Shown here in pieces: positions 17,598-26,005 of a stretch of 64,000 nt of DNA. The notes under the pieces were generated by a model. The model was given only the letters and a program-made list of their open reading frames with translations, searched no databases and was not told the origin of the DNA. Each line of letters begins with the position of its first letter. The first letter of the stretch is position 1. The stretch is from Erysipelotrichaceae bacterium (GTDB lineage: Bacteria; Bacillota_I; Bacilli_A; RFN20; DUOF01). The stretch lies in the NCBI GenBank assembly GCA_015058985.1, contig SVBH01000001.1, positions 1 through 64,000 on the forward strand, given 5' to 3'. The translations under genes were made by a program, and so were the position numbers.

Positions 17598-18161
17598 ATG
17601 GCAAATGAAACAATGAATACAGAAAATAAGAATACTGCAGCAACTAAAGAAAATAAAATATTTATTCCTAGATATAAATTGTTGGATGAAGAAAATAAAA
17701 AAGAATTAGATTCTAAAATGGATGCACCAGCTAAATTAGTTAAGCGAAAGACAAAAAGTGGACAAGAAATTTATTCTTTAAAAGTTGCAATTTATCCTAA
17801 GGATGTTACTAGACCAACAAAATCAGATCCAACTGTTATTTTAGAAAAACGTATTGATAAAATTAAATATGATTTATACTCAGCTATTTTAGATAAAAAA
17901 GCTGTAAGTAATGGTGGTTCTGATATTGAAGAAATTCAATTTAAGGGAAAGCTTAGATTATCAGTCGGCTTGAATAAAAAAGGCGAAGATTGTTATATTT
18001 ATGATTTTTTCATTATTGGTCAAAAAAATAAGAAATGTATTTCAGACTATGTGAATAGTGATGAAATCGAATATATGCAAATGAAAAACTTTTTGCCTGA
18101 TGTAGAACAAAGAATTTATTCTGAAGATGAAGAAGTTGATAATTTTAACTTTGATTTCTAA
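17598..18161 (+). CDS. Candidate ssDNA-binding protein of element 1
   Basis: 187 residues. A beta-rich core (residues 50-150) ends in an acidic tail finishing NFDF. The homologue at 38721-39332 has the same core (CYIYDFFI versus CYIWDLFI, then NFLPDVEQRIYSEDEE versus NFLPEVEERIYSEDEE) and ends VIDF. An acidic tail closing with an aromatic residue is the partner-docking feature of bacterial SSBs, and the position early in the operon fits a phage ssDNA-binding protein. No classical OB-fold motif is obvious by eye, so this is inference. SD AGGTAG. Confidence 0.55.
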   Translation: MANETMNTENKNTAATKENKIFIPRYKLLDEENKKELDSKMDAPAKLVKRKTKSGQEIYSLKVAIYPKDVTRPTKSDPTVILEKRIDKIKYDLYSAILDKKAVSNGGSDIEEIQFKGKLRLSVGLNKKGEDCYIYDFFIIGQKNKKCISDYVNSDEIEYMQMKNFLPDVEQRIYSEDEEVDNFNFDF

Positions 18162-18215
18162 TAATTTCACTATAATTCCTCATTATCATCGTTGTGCCTA
18201 GTCAATAAATGATGG

Positions 18216-18353
18216 GATGACTGCTAGTATCTGCCATTAACTAGCTTTTTATCAATTATATAATTTTTTTATTCAGTAAAGTTTTTATACTTTTTAACTT
18301 TATACCCTCCTTTCCATTTATTTATTAGTTGATGGTAGGTACTAGTAGTCATC
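18216..18353 (+). promoter_or_regulatory. Long wobble-rich hairpin of element 1
   Basis: Arms 18216-18244 and 18325-18353 pair over 29 of 29 positions, five of them G.U or G.T. The loop is 80 nt and contains CCCTCC, an anti-Shine-Dalgarno-like run. The start codon of the basic protein follows 18 bases later. The equivalent place in element 2 (37981-38096) carries another 29-bp hairpin whose apical part is conserved (GCCATTAAC versus GCCACTAAC) with a compensatory T-A to C-G change. It could be an RNA leader or a ssDNA packaging/origin hairpin. Confidence 0.7.
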
Positions 18354-18370
18354 AGAAAAGGGGAAATATT

Positions 18371-18604
18371 ATGGCAACAAGATATAAGAATTATTTAGCA
18401 AAATTACGTGAGCAATCAAAAAAAGGTTCTACTCATGTTAACAAAAAAGGTGAAGTTGTACAAAACTCAGACTTTCAAAGAGGAGTAGCAATGGGTCGTT
18501 ATAAAGCAGCTTGTGAACAAGCAAAACGTTATAACAATAAAAAGAAAGCTGGAACCACAACAAAAAAGCAGACAACTAAACCTAGAAAGAAAAAGAAAGA
18601 ATAG
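18371..18604 (+). CDS. Element 1 small, strongly basic protein
   Basis: About 77 residues with a C-terminal tail of Lys/Arg and Thr (KKKAGTTTKKQ...KKKKE) and a central DFQRGVAMGRYKAA helix. The position after the hairpin and before the adhesin matches the basic 80-residue protein of element 2 (37683-37925), which has YASGFLKGAE at the same place. It probably binds nucleic acid, or could be a small virion protein; it has no membrane segment. The start is at ATG 18371 after AAGGGGA rather than the longer frame. Confidence 0.55.
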   Translation: MATRYKNYLAKLREQSKKGSTHVNKKGEVVQNSDFQRGVAMGRYKAACEQAKRYNNKKKAGTTTKKQTTKPRKKKKE

Positions 18605-18616
18605 AGGTAGATAAAT

Positions 18617-20347
18617 ATGTCTATAAATGAAAAAGATTTTAAAAAAGCTAAGAAAAAACATAAGTTTATGAAAGTTATGTCTTCTGTAGCTTTATTTGCA
18701 GGTATGACAGGAGCAGTAGTTCCTGCAGTAGCATTAACTAATAATGCTATTTCTATCCATGCGGAAGAACAGGCAAATAATCCGACAATCACGATAAATG
18801 GGTTTGAGTTGGAACTGCCATGCACAATTTATGTTGTTGATTATTATGAAGCTGTCTCACAAGAAGACGGATATATTACCGGACAACGATATTCTAATAT
18901 AAGAACTATTGAATTGGACAGTGCTGAAGATGTTGAATACATTCAGTCATTACGATATGTTTTAACAACAGACCAATTTGAAGATTATGACGATAATGAA
19001 AATTATGTGAAATTCGATAGTTATCAATATAGTAATCAAATATATACAGGGTATCATTCAGGTAACAAAGTTTATACAGGATTGATTACACCTCCTAAAA
19101 GTGGAAGTTATTATACTGCAGTATATGATGCAGGTGATAATTATGCTCCAGTGGTAGATGGTCAATTAACATATATAACATCACCATTTGCACCAGTGAC
19201 AATAGATACAATTATAGCTAATTTAAGAATTGTAGATAATGTGGATGGAGAAATATCTAATGAAAATATTGTTGTAGTTTCTAATGAATATACTGGTAAT
19301 GAGTCTGTACTAGGTGATTATACAATTGTATTAAATGTTACAGATACTGCTGGTAATACTGCTACATGTAATGTACTTATAATGGTTCAAGATTTAGAAG
19401 CACCGGCTATTACTGGTCCTATATCAGTTGATGCATATATATCAAAAAATTTAACTATAGATGATTTTAAGTCTTTATTATCTGTTTCTGATGATATAGA
19501 TGCATTAACTAAAGATGATATAGTTGTTAAAGAGGATAATTTTACAGCTAACAAAAATGTACCTGGTACATATAATGTGATTTTTTTCGCAACAGATACT
19601 GCAGGTAATGAAACTACTCATACGATGTCTGTAGTTGTAAAAGATGATATTAAACCTACTATTACTGGTACTGATGGATATACTAAGGGTTCTACTGATG
19701 TTCAAATGACATTAGATGGAATGTTGAATAATTTATCAGTAAACGATAATGTATCGATTCTAGATAAATCTAATTTAAATATTGTGTCTGATACATATTC
19801 TGGTAACGAAGGTAAAGTAGGAACATATAAAGTAGTTGTTAATATTACTGATGAGGCAGGAAATACATCAGACAATTTCACGATTACAATTGTGATCCTG
19901 GATGATGTGGCACCAGTATTCTGGGCTAACAACTCATTCTATGTACATGTAGATGGTGCAGTTGCATTATCTAATACACAATTAGCATACATAGCTCGTT
20001 CATTAGGCATTGTAGATAATACAAAAGATGCAAGTGTACAAATCATATCAAATGAATATGAGGGTAATGAAAGTACTAAAGGTGAATACATAGTATCTGT
20101 ACTTGCAGTCTATGAAGATGGAACACAAAATACAGGTTCATTCACACTATCAGTTGATAGCGACTTCAATGATGCAGTAATCATACCAGCAGATGAAGAA
20201 CCATTAAAATGGTATGAAAAAGCATGGAATGGAATTAAGTGGTTCTTTAGCTTCAAATGGCTAACAACTCCATTAAAATGGATATGGAATCATATTGTAG
20301 AACCAATATGGGAAGCACTTAAATGGTTAGGTAACAAATTGTTCTAA
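18617..20347 (+). CDS. Element 1 Ig-repeat surface protein (candidate adhesin)
   Basis: 576 residues. A basic N-terminus and signal peptide (to about residue 48, ending IHAEE), an N-terminal domain beginning INGFELELP, four or five DUF5011-type Ig repeats (starting at about residues 175, 260, 345 and 435), then a Trp-rich amphipathic C-terminus ending WLGNKLF, which could insert in membranes. Collinear with element 2's 35043-36671 and with the chromosomal 9250-10776. In filamentous phages the receptor-binding pIII has this place and layout, so I infer an adhesin. SD GAGGTAG. Confidence 0.7.
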   Translation: MSINEKDFKKAKKKHKFMKVMSSVALFAGMTGAVVPAVALTNNAISIHAEEQANNPTITINGFELELPCTIYVVDYYEAVSQEDGYITGQRYSNIRTIELDSAEDVEYIQSLRYVLTTDQFEDYDDNENYVKFDSYQYSNQIYTGYHSGNKVYTGLITPPKSGSYYTAVYDAGDNYAPVVDGQLTYITSPFAPVTIDTIIANLRIVDNVDGEISNENIVVVSNEYTGNESVLGDYTIVLNVTDTAGNTATCNVLIMVQDLEAPAITGPISVDAYISKNLTIDDFKSLLSVSDDIDALTKDDIVVKEDNFTANKNVPGTYNVIFFATDTAGNETTHTMSVVVKDDIKPTITGTDGYTKGSTDVQMTLDGMLNNLSVNDNVSILDKSNLNIVSDTYSGNEGKVGTYKVVVNITDEAGNTSDNFTITIVILDDVAPVFWANNSFYVHVDGAVALSNTQLAYIARSLGIVDNTKDASVQIISNEYEGNESTKGEYIVSVLAVYEDGTQNTGSFTLSVDSDFNDAVIIPADEEPLKWYEKAWNGIKWFFSFKWLTTPLKWIWNHIVEPIWEALKWLGNKLF

Positions 20348-20348
20348 T

Positions 20349-20398
20349 AAAATAAAAAAGATGAGGGGTCTATTTAGACTCTTCATCCTTATGCTTTA
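20349..20398 (-). terminator. Terminator of the reversed gene
   Basis: On the minus strand, GATGAAGAGTCTA pairs with AGACCCCTCATC and is followed by TTTTTTATT. The stop codon of the 61-residue gene lies inside the stem. Confidence 0.7.
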
Positions 20399-20555
20399 TG
20401 TGTTTATAGATAGATATTATTAAAGTGGTAATGCATATACATGCGAAAATAATTCCTATTGTTATAATGTAAGGGTTAGTTTTTGGAGCAGTTCCATAAT
20501 TATGATAGCAACCATCTCCGACACATTCTGCATTATTAAAATCTAATATATTCAT
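20370..20555 (-). CDS. Reversed 61-residue membrane protein carrying a copy of the viral CVGxGCYHxYGTAP motif
   Basis: The only clear gene of element 1 on the opposite strand. It has its own SD (AGAGGTG), a -10-like TATAAT upstream and its own terminator, so it is an independent unit. Residues 10-25 read ECVGDGCYHNYGTAPK; the neighbouring plus-strand protein has PCVGSGCYHDYGTAPT just before its TM helix. Then one TM helix (residues 30-50) and a basic/acidic tail. No cleavable signal, so probably N-out. The motif is conserved as an inverted DNA repeat as well. Possible roles: immunity or exclusion protein mimicking the virion protein, or a minor virion protein. Both are inference. Confidence 0.6.
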   Translation of the reverse strand: MNILDFNNAECVGDGCYHNYGTAPKTNPYIITIGIIFACICITTLIISIYKHIKHKDEESK

Positions 20556-20598
20556 TTATACACCTCTTAATGTGATTATACATAAAGGAGATGATAAT

Positions 20599-21573
20599 TT
20601 GAAGAAGTTAATAAAAAGATTGTTTTTAGTTTTATTCTTGGTTGCTTCGTGTTTATATATTTCACCTACTAAAATTAATGCTGAAACTTCTACTGATTCC
20701 ACAACATTAAAGCAATTTTCTGTAGATTTAGAAGATAGTATAGTATTTAACGTTCGTTATGATGCTAGTCTATCTGAAGCTTATTTAAGTGCAAGTATTA
20801 AAAATTATGAGTATCATTATTATACTGCAATTGCGTTTAATAAATTAGATGAAATAAATGATTTTGCATCATTTGATAGTATCAATTATAAATATAAGTA
20901 TTGTAAAACAGGTATGAATTTAATTCCTGGTGTATCAAGTACACATGTTTGTTTTAAAAAAACATGGTCTAAAGAAAAAGTTGTTTATGCTGAAGATATT
21001 CAAGAAATTAGAGAATTAAAAAGTACTGGTAATTTACTTAATCCATATAAAGTTGAATCTATTGGTACAATTAATCATATAGGTGAAGTTTCAACTTTAA
21101 TGGATATGGGTATTGCCTTTGATATTAAGTATAAAGAAATTGATTTATCAGATTATGATTATTACTTTTTAATGACTAAAAAGTTTACATATGAAGACTT
21201 AATTATAAAGGTCAATTATATAGATAATGATGGAAATTATAATGAAGCTCCTTGTGTTGGTTCTGGATGTTATCATGATTACGGAACAGCACCAACAAAC
21301 ATAGAAGATTTATTAAAAGAAATATGGACGTTTTTAAAAGATTATGGACCATTAATATTATTATTTGTAATAGCTTTTTTAGTAGGAATATGGGTTACAC
21401 CATTAATGAATTTGATAACAGGGGTGATAAAAATGGTAATAAAGATATTAGATTATGCATGGACAACGATAGTAAATGCGTGCATTGGAGTACATAATAT
21501 TTGGTTTTGGTTATGGACAAGAGATGACTATAAACGAAAGCAAAAAATGAAAAGTTACAGAAAGTATAATTAA
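20599..21573 (+). CDS. Element 1 secreted protein with CVGSGCYHDYGTAP motif and membrane C-terminus
   Basis: About 324 residues from a TTG start placed after AAAGGAG. A signal peptide (ends near INAET), a beta-rich ectodomain, the Cys/His-containing motif at about residue 215, then hydrophobic segments (about residues 245-290) and a strongly basic tail ending KSYRKYN. Its counterpart in element 2 is 32104-33264 (386 residues, tail KKKYNKYHY). An internal ATG at 21433 preceded by GGGGTG could give a separate 46-residue product resembling the small gene at 31928-32092. It lies directly upstream of the Zot-like ATPase, where phage pVI-like proteins lie. Confidence 0.6.
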   Translation: MKKLIKRLFLVLFLVASCLYISPTKINAETSTDSTTLKQFSVDLEDSIVFNVRYDASLSEAYLSASIKNYEYHYYTAIAFNKLDEINDFASFDSINYKYKYCKTGMNLIPGVSSTHVCFKKTWSKEKVVYAEDIQEIRELKSTGNLLNPYKVESIGTINHIGEVSTLMDMGIAFDIKYKEIDLSDYDYYFLMTKKFTYEDLIIKVNYIDNDGNYNEAPCVGSGCYHDYGTAPTNIEDLLKEIWTFLKDYGPLILLFVIAFLVGIWVTPLMNLITGVIKMVIKILDYAWTTIVNACIGVHNIWFWLWTRDDYKRKQKMKSYRKYN

Positions 21574-21579
21574 AAATAG

Positions 21580-22875
21580 ATGATTATTAGATTGTTTGAT
21601 TTTGTATCAGAACATATATTTTTTAGTTTAATAACGGGTCTAATAATCATATATGTATTGATACCTTACATAAGGGATGTAATCGATAATAAACGAATGA
21701 AAAAGGCATCAGATATTACACAAGACAAGGTAGATTCTTTGAACAGCTTTGTCTGGGGTGTGTCAGGACCAGTAGGATTTGGTAAAACAACTATGGCATC
21801 TGGAAATGCTCATGGCAAAGTTTTATCTTTGCTTGATCATATTGAAGATGTTTTGAAAGAAACTCAAAGACTAAACTGGACTATAAATTTTAATCATTTG
21901 CATGAGCAAATTGAAAAACTAATGCAAAAAGGTTTGAATACCTTTGAAATACAAGATGAAATAGCAAATAAGATGCCTTATTTATTCTATGCTAAACATG
22001 ATATAGGTACTGAGATAAAAAATGCTTTGGATATGTTAGATGAGTATGTGTCAGCTTACATCCATTCGATTAAAGGGATAACAATCTTATCAAATACAGA
22101 ATTCAGATGCAAATTGACAGGTCAATTATCTAAGTGTTATGAAACTGATATGACTTTCATGAAGGATAGATATATAAGTGGCGACTGGATAATTGATGAT
22201 TACACTATCATTATTGATGATGATGGTAATATGGATACTTTAACAACTGCATTAAACTTCCAAGCTTACGCTAAATTAGATACTGGTGGTTCTTTGTGGA
22301 AAAGACTTTTAAGACAAATGCACTTAGGTACAGTAGTTTTTATTACTACAGCTCAATCAATAGGAAGAATAGTAAAGGAAGAAAGAGAATTGATTCCAGC
22401 ACAATTAAATGTAGAAAAGAAATGTTATATTGCATGTGATTATTGGCGAACACAAAGAAATATCGAACGATTGCTAATAAAACCATGTGAATTCTTAGAA
22501 CGAATGTATTTAAGGATAAAACATGGGAAAGAAAAAGTGGATAGAGCTATGTTGATGCCAAACATCTTTAAAAGATGGCTATATAAACTAACTATACTGC
22601 AGTATAAATATTTCGCAAAAGGATATGTAGTATATCCTACGATAATTGACTATGGAAGTGATTTGATAGAACCTGAGCATTTTGACTTTGTCTATCCAGT
22701 AACATGGTGCTATGGAGCATTAAATAGCACTAATTTTAGATATTTCCAAAAGATGATGGTAGAAGCTAGTAATAAAACAATAGAAGAAGTAGCAGATAAT
22801 GATGGTTCAAAAGAAGCACAAGTAACTATCTTTAACAAGGTCATATCAAAGAGAAATGAAAAAGCGGCTTTTTAA
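21580..22875 (+). CDS. Zot-like (pI-type) assembly ATPase of element 1
   Basis: 431 residues. An N-terminal TM helix (residues 12-32) is followed by a P-loop ATPase: Walker A GPVGFGKTT (about residue 63), an acidic Walker B WIIDDYTIIIDDDG (about residue 206), a sensor-like ITTAQS, and a C-terminal domain. It is homologous throughout to 30627-31934. In filamentous phages the pI/Zot protein is the membrane ATPase that drives extrusion of ssDNA virions; a HerA/FtsK-like DNA pump is the alternative. There is no strong SD, so it is probably coupled to the gene ending 7 bases upstream. Confidence 0.72.
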   Translation: MIIRLFDFVSEHIFFSLITGLIIIYVLIPYIRDVIDNKRMKKASDITQDKVDSLNSFVWGVSGPVGFGKTTMASGNAHGKVLSLLDHIEDVLKETQRLNWTINFNHLHEQIEKLMQKGLNTFEIQDEIANKMPYLFYAKHDIGTEIKNALDMLDEYVSAYIHSIKGITILSNTEFRCKLTGQLSKCYETDMTFMKDRYISGDWIIDDYTIIIDDDGNMDTLTTALNFQAYAKLDTGGSLWKRLLRQMHLGTVVFITTAQSIGRIVKEERELIPAQLNVEKKCYIACDYWRTQRNIERLLIKPCEFLERMYLRIKHGKEKVDRAMLMPNIFKRWLYKLTILQYKYFAKGYVVYPTIIDYGSDLIEPEHFDFVYPVTWCYGALNSTNFRYFQKMMVEASNKTIEEVADNDGSKEAQVTIFNKVISKRNEKAAF

Positions 22876-22909
22876 TCTGCTGAAATCAATGTAAGGTGGG
22901 TGAGATAGT

Positions 22910-24274
22910 ATGGCAAATGAAAAATTTGGCAGTGGGGTATTAGGTAATACCCCACCTACCAATACATTCAGCAAAAAAAATAAGCTTTCAAATCCTTTTG
23001 AAATCTCTGAAAAAGTATTTGTGTGTATCGACTATCTTAAGTTTATGATACCTTATACGGATGAAAATTTGTATCGGGTGTTGGATATGTTAAAAGTAGA
23101 ATATGATAGTTATTTATTGACTGAGGGTCATTACGATGGAATGTTTAGGTATTTGCGCAGGTATGGCGATTTAATAGTTAAATTGCCTGGTGAAAAAGCA
23201 GATATCGATGATGTTTTTGATAATACTTGTTTTTGCATAGAAATGACTGGTCAAGCTTGTAGAAGTTATGAAGACCGTGGAGGATATTGGGATACACTAA
23301 TTTTTTACCTGGATAGTTTGAATGGTGAATGTGTTCGTATTGATACACCATTCGACATTCACGATAAAGATATATTGGAATTTGAAGAGTTTTATAAAAT
23401 GATATCTAAAGGTTGGTTTCAGAAAACTTTTAGAAGTATTAGGATAAATGGAGACCCAGAGTTTATTACTACATTAGATTTTTCAAAAGACTTTACGTTA
23501 TATTTAGGAAAACGTGGCTCTGATAGATTTATGAGAGTGTATAACAAGATGGCAGAACGTATAGCGAATGGATATGAAGTCTTTGATGAATACTGGATAA
23601 GATACGAGTATTCAATGGCACATGATAAATCTAAAATATTTGTTAAAAATTTAGTTAAACAAGGATTTAATAATTTTGGAAAATTAGTATCAGAAGCAAT
23701 ATTGGACTTTTTAGATTTTCGAGTACCTACAATTGATGGAATACCTACGAAAGATAATAATAAGGCAAGATGGGACAGATGGGATAAATGGATAAATATC
23801 CTAAATGTTACCAGTAAATTGAAGTTAACTAATGAGAATAATGTTGAGACCAACATTACTCGACAAAAGATATGGTTTGATAGATCCATGGCAGGACTAA
23901 TCCTGGGGTTCTATCTAACTGCAGATAGTGAACAAGAATTTTTAAACTTAATGTATAACTTTATGTATAAGCATATAACTAATAAAAAATTAGACCCTGT
24001 CAAATTTGAAAGAGTACAATGTGATAGAGTTAAACATGGTAAATGTAGAATTGATAGAACAGAGTTTTTAAATAAATTGGATGGTATAACTAAAATGTTA
24101 GGACCACATAAGACTTTTGAAAATGATGTACTAATGTATTACATGGGCATTTTGTTTAGAAATGGATTTACTGTAAGAGATATTTTGACAGAAGAAGAAT
24201 ATCAAGCAAATGAAGAATCTTTTTTGAAAGAGATGGAAGACATTTTTGGTGATATCTTGGTGGTAGAGGAATAA
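22910..24274 (+). CDS. Rolling-circle replication initiator (Rep_trans-like) of element 1
   Basis: 454 residues with the pattern of the replication-initiation-factor family used by pT181-type plasmids and many inoviruses: RYLRRYGD, IEMTGQACRSYED, RIDTPFD, YLGKRGSDRFMRVYNK (candidate nicking Tyr in VYNK), WIRYEYSMAHDK. It should nick the double-strand origin and start rolling-circle copying. It is homologous along its length to 29288-30604. SD GGTGGGTGA. The acidic C-terminus ends DILVVEE. The origin itself is not identified. Confidence 0.78.
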   Translation: MANEKFGSGVLGNTPPTNTFSKKNKLSNPFEISEKVFVCIDYLKFMIPYTDENLYRVLDMLKVEYDSYLLTEGHYDGMFRYLRRYGDLIVKLPGEKADIDDVFDNTCFCIEMTGQACRSYEDRGGYWDTLIFYLDSLNGECVRIDTPFDIHDKDILEFEEFYKMISKGWFQKTFRSIRINGDPEFITTLDFSKDFTLYLGKRGSDRFMRVYNKMAERIANGYEVFDEYWIRYEYSMAHDKSKIFVKNLVKQGFNNFGKLVSEAILDFLDFRVPTIDGIPTKDNNKARWDRWDKWINILNVTSKLKLTNENNVETNITRQKIWFDRSMAGLILGFYLTADSEQEFLNLMYNFMYKHITNKKLDPVKFERVQCDRVKHGKCRIDRTEFLNKLDGITKMLGPHKTFENDVLMYYMGILFRNGFTVRDILTEEEYQANEESFLKEMEDIFGDILVVEE

Positions 24275-24277
24275 AAT

Positions 24278-24634
24278 ATGAAACAAATTATATTTGATAT
24301 ATCCAATGAATATTTGGATAAGTTAACAGATAAAGATATAGCTATAAGAAGATATGTTGAAAAAGAAATTGAAAAACATATTACCTCTGGTAGCATATAT
24401 CGAATAAGTATAGATAAATTATTTAAGATATATGAAGCAACAAGAAACTATTATTTGCCATATCATTCTACATTAATAGTAGTTTTTGGAGTAAGTATGT
24501 ATGGAAAGGAATTTTTAGATAAATTTGGAACTAAAGATTCTATATGTTGGTCATATCGAATGAGTAAATATCAAAGAATGAGGGAAAAAGTAGCAAATAA
24601 GCACTTGGTTAAACCAAGAATGAGTGAGAATTGA
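24278..24634 (+). CDS. Element 1 Rep-associated small protein
   Basis: 118 residues, soluble, starting 4 bases after the Rep stop, so translationally coupled. It is homologous to 28874-29197, which follows Rep in element 2 (shared YYLP..(S/A)T, then YGK(E/D)FLD(K/E)F). Charged and helical. It may regulate or assist replication. Family not recognised. Confidence 0.6.
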   Translation: MKQIIFDISNEYLDKLTDKDIAIRRYVEKEIEKHITSGSIYRISIDKLFKIYEATRNYYLPYHSTLIVVFGVSMYGKEFLDKFGTKDSICWSYRMSKYQRMREKVANKHLVKPRMSEN

Positions 24635-24639
24635 AAGTA

Positions 24640-24800
24640 AATGCACGTCTGCTCGAAAAGACAGACATTCCCTTAAAAACAAGAAAAAATAACATTCACG
24701 TTATCCCGGTGTGCTCGATAAATGTCTGAACGAAGTGAGAACCTCGAGCAAGACAAACGGAGACTCGAATAAGTCGTAGTATTACCGGTGTGAATGTAGG
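24640..24800 (+). other. GC-richer structured non-coding region with interleaved inverted repeats
   Basis: TGCTCGA (24650-24656) and CAGACATT (24662-24669) pair with TCGAGCA (24744-24750) and AATGTCTG (24721-24728). ACATTCAC (24692-24699) pairs with GTGAATGT (24790-24797). The two sets interleave, so a pseudoknot is possible. CGGTGTG occurs twice. No long ORF. It is the best candidate in element 1 for an origin, packaging signal or ncRNA. Confidence 0.5.
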
Positions 24801-24821
24801 AAAAAGGAGCGGATTAGTTGA

Positions 24822-24998
24822 ATGACAGATAGTATTACAATGCAAGATTATAAAAATGCTGTAGACATCATAATGGAACTTTTAGATTTTGATTTTGGAA
24901 GTAATAGTGTTGAAATAAATTTTAAAAAGCATTGGTTAGATAGTTGGAAAATGAATTTATTGATTAAAATATTTGGAGGAGTAAACAATGACAAGTAA
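24822..24998 (+). CDS. Small acidic protein of element 1 (58 aa)
   Basis: ATG after AAAGGAG encodes 58 residues beginning MTDSITMQDYKNA and ending GGVNNDK. Its last codons overlap the start of the next gene (24988), suggesting coupling. Helical, no TM, unknown function. The wide SD spacing lowers confidence. Confidence 0.45.
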   Translation: MTDSITMQDYKNAVDIIMELLDFDFGSNSVEINFKKHWLDSWKMNLLIKIFGGVNNDK

Positions 24999-25389
24999 AG
25001 AGAAAATAGATAGTAAGGGAATTTTAGAAACTTGGAAAGATACTTTCATAAATTTTTTTCATAAAGATAATCATAAAGTAATAAATGAAGATTATGAAAT
25101 TATTAAAAATGATTTAGATAGATTAGAAGAATTGGAGCAAGAAAAATTAGAATTATCAGCATTAGTAGATAAATTGCAGAGAAAAGAAAATAAATGGTAT
25201 TCAAAATATTCTAAACTAGAAAAAGTAATTGATTTTATTAAAAATTACAATTTTGATATTGAAGACTTTATATACCATACAACATATGAACAATATTTTA
25301 ATTATTATTTTACTAATTATAAATGTTTAATTAGTGAAGAAGTTCCAACTGAAGAACAATACAATTTAGTAAAAGAAGTATTTGGATGA
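24988..25389 (+). CDS. Element 1 coiled-coil protein
   Basis: 133 residues with a coiled coil (about residues 45-80; ELEQEKLELSALVDKLQ). The C-terminus EEQYNLVKEVFG matches EEEYNLLKEVFG at the end of 28208-28564 in element 2, where the N-termini (MTSKE) also agree. SD GGAGGAG. It lies in the small-gene block between Rep and transposase. Function unknown. Confidence 0.55.
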   Translation: MTSKEKIDSKGILETWKDTFINFFHKDNHKVINEDYEIIKNDLDRLEELEQEKLELSALVDKLQRKENKWYSKYSKLEKVIDFIKNYNFDIEDFIYHTTYEQYFNYYFTNYKCLISEEVPTEEQYNLVKEVFG

Positions 25390-25679
25390 TGAAAATAATT
25401 AATACTAAAGATGCAATAGATTATATTGTCTGTTTAAAGAAAGTACTAGGAAGTGAATTGAATGATTTACAATTCACAAAGTATAAAATAGCATGTAATA
25501 TGTTATATCCAATAGCAATAAGAAATAAACCAATGGAAGTTAAATTGATAAGGAAAAAAGAATTTTATTTTTGTCCTAGGTGTGGCCAACAAAATATAAT
25601 GGGATATGGTTTATATTGTCCAGGATGTGGTCAATTAGTTTCTTTTAAAAATTTATCTTTGGGTGGGCATATAAAATAA
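25386..25679 (+). CDS. Element 1 zinc-ribbon protein
   Basis: 97 residues. The C-terminal zinc ribbon is CPRCGQQ...CPGCGQL (two CxxC pairs about 16 residues apart, residues 60-82), preceded by a helical N-terminal half. It overlaps the stop of the upstream gene (GGATGATG). No counterpart is seen in element 2, so it is an accessory gene. A role in DNA or RNA binding is likely from the ribbon but unproven. Confidence 0.55.
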   Translation: MMKIINTKDAIDYIVCLKKVLGSELNDLQFTKYKIACNMLYPIAIRNKPMEVKLIRKKEFYFCPRCGQQNIMGYGLYCPGCGQLVSFKNLSLGGHIK

Positions 25680-25719
25680 CAAAAAGAAAACAAGTAGTAT
25701 GAAACTACTTGCTAAAGAA

Positions 25720-25821
25720 TTAATTATTCTTTATAATAGTAAATGTTAAAATCAATTTGGAAGCTTTGATTTTAATTTGATAAGTAGTCTTCGGACTACT
25801 TTTTTTATTTTTCCGTTTCAT
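25720..25821 (-). CDS. Possible 33-residue basic peptide
   Basis: ATG with an excellent SD (AGGAGG) on the minus strand, encoding MKRKNKKSSPKTTYQ and a further 18 residues. It overlaps the UUCG-loop terminator at 25780-25806, which sits in its coding region. A perfect palindrome (25850-25866) lies upstream. No homologue recognised. Confidence 0.35.
   Translation of the reverse strand: MKRKNKKSSPKTTYQIKIKASKLILTFTIIKNN
25780..25806 (+). terminator. Terminator with UUCG tetraloop
   Basis: AGTAGTC-TTCG-GACTACT followed by T7. It ends the element 1 plus-strand operon after the zinc-ribbon gene. Confidence 0.8.
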
Positions 25822-25849
25822 AGCTTTACCTCCTTTCGTGAAAGACAAA

Positions 25850-25866
25850 ACATATCCTGGATATGT
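25850..25866. promoter_or_regulatory. 17-bp perfect palindrome, likely operator
   Basis: ACATATCCTGGATATGT lies between the divergent 33-residue minus ORF and a tiny plus ORF (25900-25959, 19 residues, SD AAGGTGG). It is a plausible operator controlling the switch region ahead of the transposase. Confidence 0.5.
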
Positions 25867-25979
25867 TATAATTTCTTGGCTCACAAAGGTGGTTAAGAAA
25901 TGAAATATAAATATAATATCGGGTGGGAGATAAATCCACAACCTTATGGCAAGTGGTAAATATTAAAATTATTTTAAGT

Positions 25980-26005
25980 TAAAATCTAATTGAGGTGAGA
26001 TTTTA
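25980..26005 (+). promoter_or_regulatory. SD-sequestering hairpin at the transposase start
   Basis: TAAAATCT pairs perfectly with AGATTTTA; the loop holds the SD GAGGTG, and the A of the start codon closes the stem. It would damp translation of the transposase. Confidence 0.5.
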
